64,000 nt of DNA from JAXMBN01 sp046349875 (GTDB taxonomy: Bacteria; Planctomycetota; Planctomycetia; Pirellulales; Pirellulaceae), in the NCBI GenBank assembly GCA_046349875.1, contig JAXMBN010000007.1:62001-126000 (forward strand), given 5' to 3'. A program made the position numbers and the translations under genes. The notes under the pieces were generated by a model. The model saw only the letters and a list, made by a program, of their open reading frames with translations, was not told the origin of the DNA and did not search any database. Shown here piece by piece: positions 63,283 through 64,000 of the stretch; the first letter of the stretch is position 1; each line of letters begins with the position of its first letter.

Positions 63283-64000
63283 CTATTTTCTCATTGGGGG
63301 TGGATTGCGATACTTCTGCTCCAAGACCACCCATTCGTACTTACCACTCGACGTTGGACGACACTCAAAGACCGTCTTCGCAAATTCGCGAGCTCTTACA
63401 TCGCGCTTTAAAGCCGTCACAGCATAGGTCTTTTCCAAAGTGGCCAAATGCGTTTCCAATTCCTTGGTCAAGAACTTAATGACCTTGCGTCCTGTGGTCT
63501 TCACACCCGACTTTTGCAATAGCTGCATGTCGTATTGCTGAAGCACATTTTGCGTTCGCCACATGAAGTACAGCCGCTTCTCATCTTCGCTTTTGCCCGA
63601 ATGTTTGCTGGGAGTCCCTGCAAAATTCGCAGCGTAATCGACGGTATTGATGCCACCCCCAATGGCGGCTAACTCGATCTTGAAGTAGTCCAACTGCGCC
63701 GCGTAGGCTTTAACATCTCGAGCCGCAAACTTCAAATCCCATCGTTCAAATCGAGGGACGATATCATCCCCTTCACCCAAGGGTCCGGGAGGACGACTAT
63801 CCCCTAGCCCTGAACCTTGCGTCGACTCGATGGATGCCGATTCAACCGTCTCCAATGCGGCGGCAACCGTGGTGATAGCGGAGGTGACCGCTTCCAATGT
63901 TTGTTGCAACGTAGGTTCGGTTAGCTCTTGAACTTCTTCCTGCCCCGGAGGTGCAAAATCGCGAGCAATTCCAGCTGCATGATCACCTCGTCCCGCAATT
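63283..64000 (-). CDS. Conserved hypothetical protein of the TolQR-type operon, 5' end outside the window
   Basis: The frame is open from the window edge through to a stop at 63283, so the visible 238 codons are an internal and C-terminal part. An apparent TTG start at 63909 is not needed, because the frame continues upstream (GIARDFAPPGQEEVQELTEPT). The protein has an Ala/Val/Ser helix (SAITTVAAALETVES), a Gly/Pro linker, DIVPRFERWDLKFAARDVKAYAAQLDYFKIELAAIGGG in part (RWDLKFAARDVKAYAAQL), and a basic C-terminus with YEWVVLEQKYRNPPP. No known domain. It is first (visible) in the motor cluster. Confidence 0.8.
   Translation of the reverse strand, partial: IAGRGDHAAGIARDFAPPGQEEVQELTEPTLQQTLEAVTSAITTVAAALETVESASIESTQGSGLGDSRPPGPLGEGDDIVPRFERWDLKFAARDVKAYAAQLDYFKIELAAIGGGINTVDYAANFAGTPSKHSGKSEDEKRLYFMWRTQNVLQQYDMQLLQKSGVKTTGRKVIKFLTKELETHLATLEKTYAVTALKRDVRAREFAKTVFECRPTSSGKYEWVVLEQKYRNPPPMRK

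Overview
The window reads as a chromosomal segment of a planctomycete, most likely a Pirellulaceae-type bacterium. This is inferred from gene content only: repeated DUF1080 domains, a secreted sulfatase, a membrane PQQ-like propeller protein with a planctomycete-type N-terminal region, TolQ/ExbD clusters, VWA and DUF11-type secreted proteins, a transmembrane kinase-like protein, and DUF2293. Several lipoprotein signals and LptE/BamD-like proteins fit a diderm envelope. No plasmid, phage or CRISPR features were seen. No rRNA or tRNA gene was recognised by eye.

Layout. 1-1,480: 3' part of an AmrS-type radical SAM gene (minus) and a small secreted protein with a clear terminator. 1,496-3,112: a decayed REP-associated tyrosine transposase (RAYT) flanked by inverted pairs of short palindromic repeats; further copies lie at 36.5 kb and 49.7 kb. 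3.1-10.4 kb: mainly plus-strand metabolic and housekeeping genes (TIM-barrel protein, DinB-like, small K+-channel-like protein, SDR, nucleoside hydrolase) ending in a transmembrane pseudokinase. 10.4-14.3 kb: minus-strand run of DUF2079 membrane protein, HpaI-type aldolase and PfkB kinase; the kinase carries a pair of compensating frameshifts. 14.3-19.2 kb: AlkA-like glycosylase, DUF2293, Mrp/ApbC, and an NtrC-like regulator without GAFTGA plus a companion. 19.4-23.5 kb: smpB, a lone LolD-like ATPase, an EamA transporter and a P-loop gene pair.

23.6-30.7 kb is a plus-strand secreted-protein cluster: a single and a double DUF1080 protein, a membrane-tethered protein with a possible nuclease domain, a zinc-ribbon protein, a trypsin/LamG/SirB1 fusion and a TlpA-like thioredoxin. 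30.8-33.9 kb is a minus-strand set of a TPR protein, recO, a BamD-like lipoprotein and an LptE-like lipoprotein. 34-41 kb holds two large surface-type proteins: one with DUF11-like repeats, and one with VWA, STN, a Gly/Met repeat and a DUF2135-like domain. 41-49.7 kb holds a sulfatase, a Gfo/Idh/MocA oxidoreductase, trmB, surE, a BON protein, an unrecognised 623-residue protein and a PEGA lipoprotein. 50-53 kb holds clpC and a cold-shock-like gene.

The last 11 kb (53,292 to the window end, minus strand) is the best candidate for an undescribed system. One co-oriented run encodes a conserved hypothetical protein, a TolQ/ExbB motor protein, two ExbD proteins (one with an N-terminal zinc ribbon), a membrane-anchored PQQ-like propeller, a peptide-binding-protein-like fusion and a further secreted protein. 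The last three genes are joined by TAATG stop-start overlaps. No ABC permease or ATPase accompanies the binding protein, so an ion-gradient-powered envelope machine is a reasonable hypothesis.

All calls are from reading the sequence; no database search was run. Start codons were moved from the longest ORF where a ribosome binding site or signal peptide argued for it.
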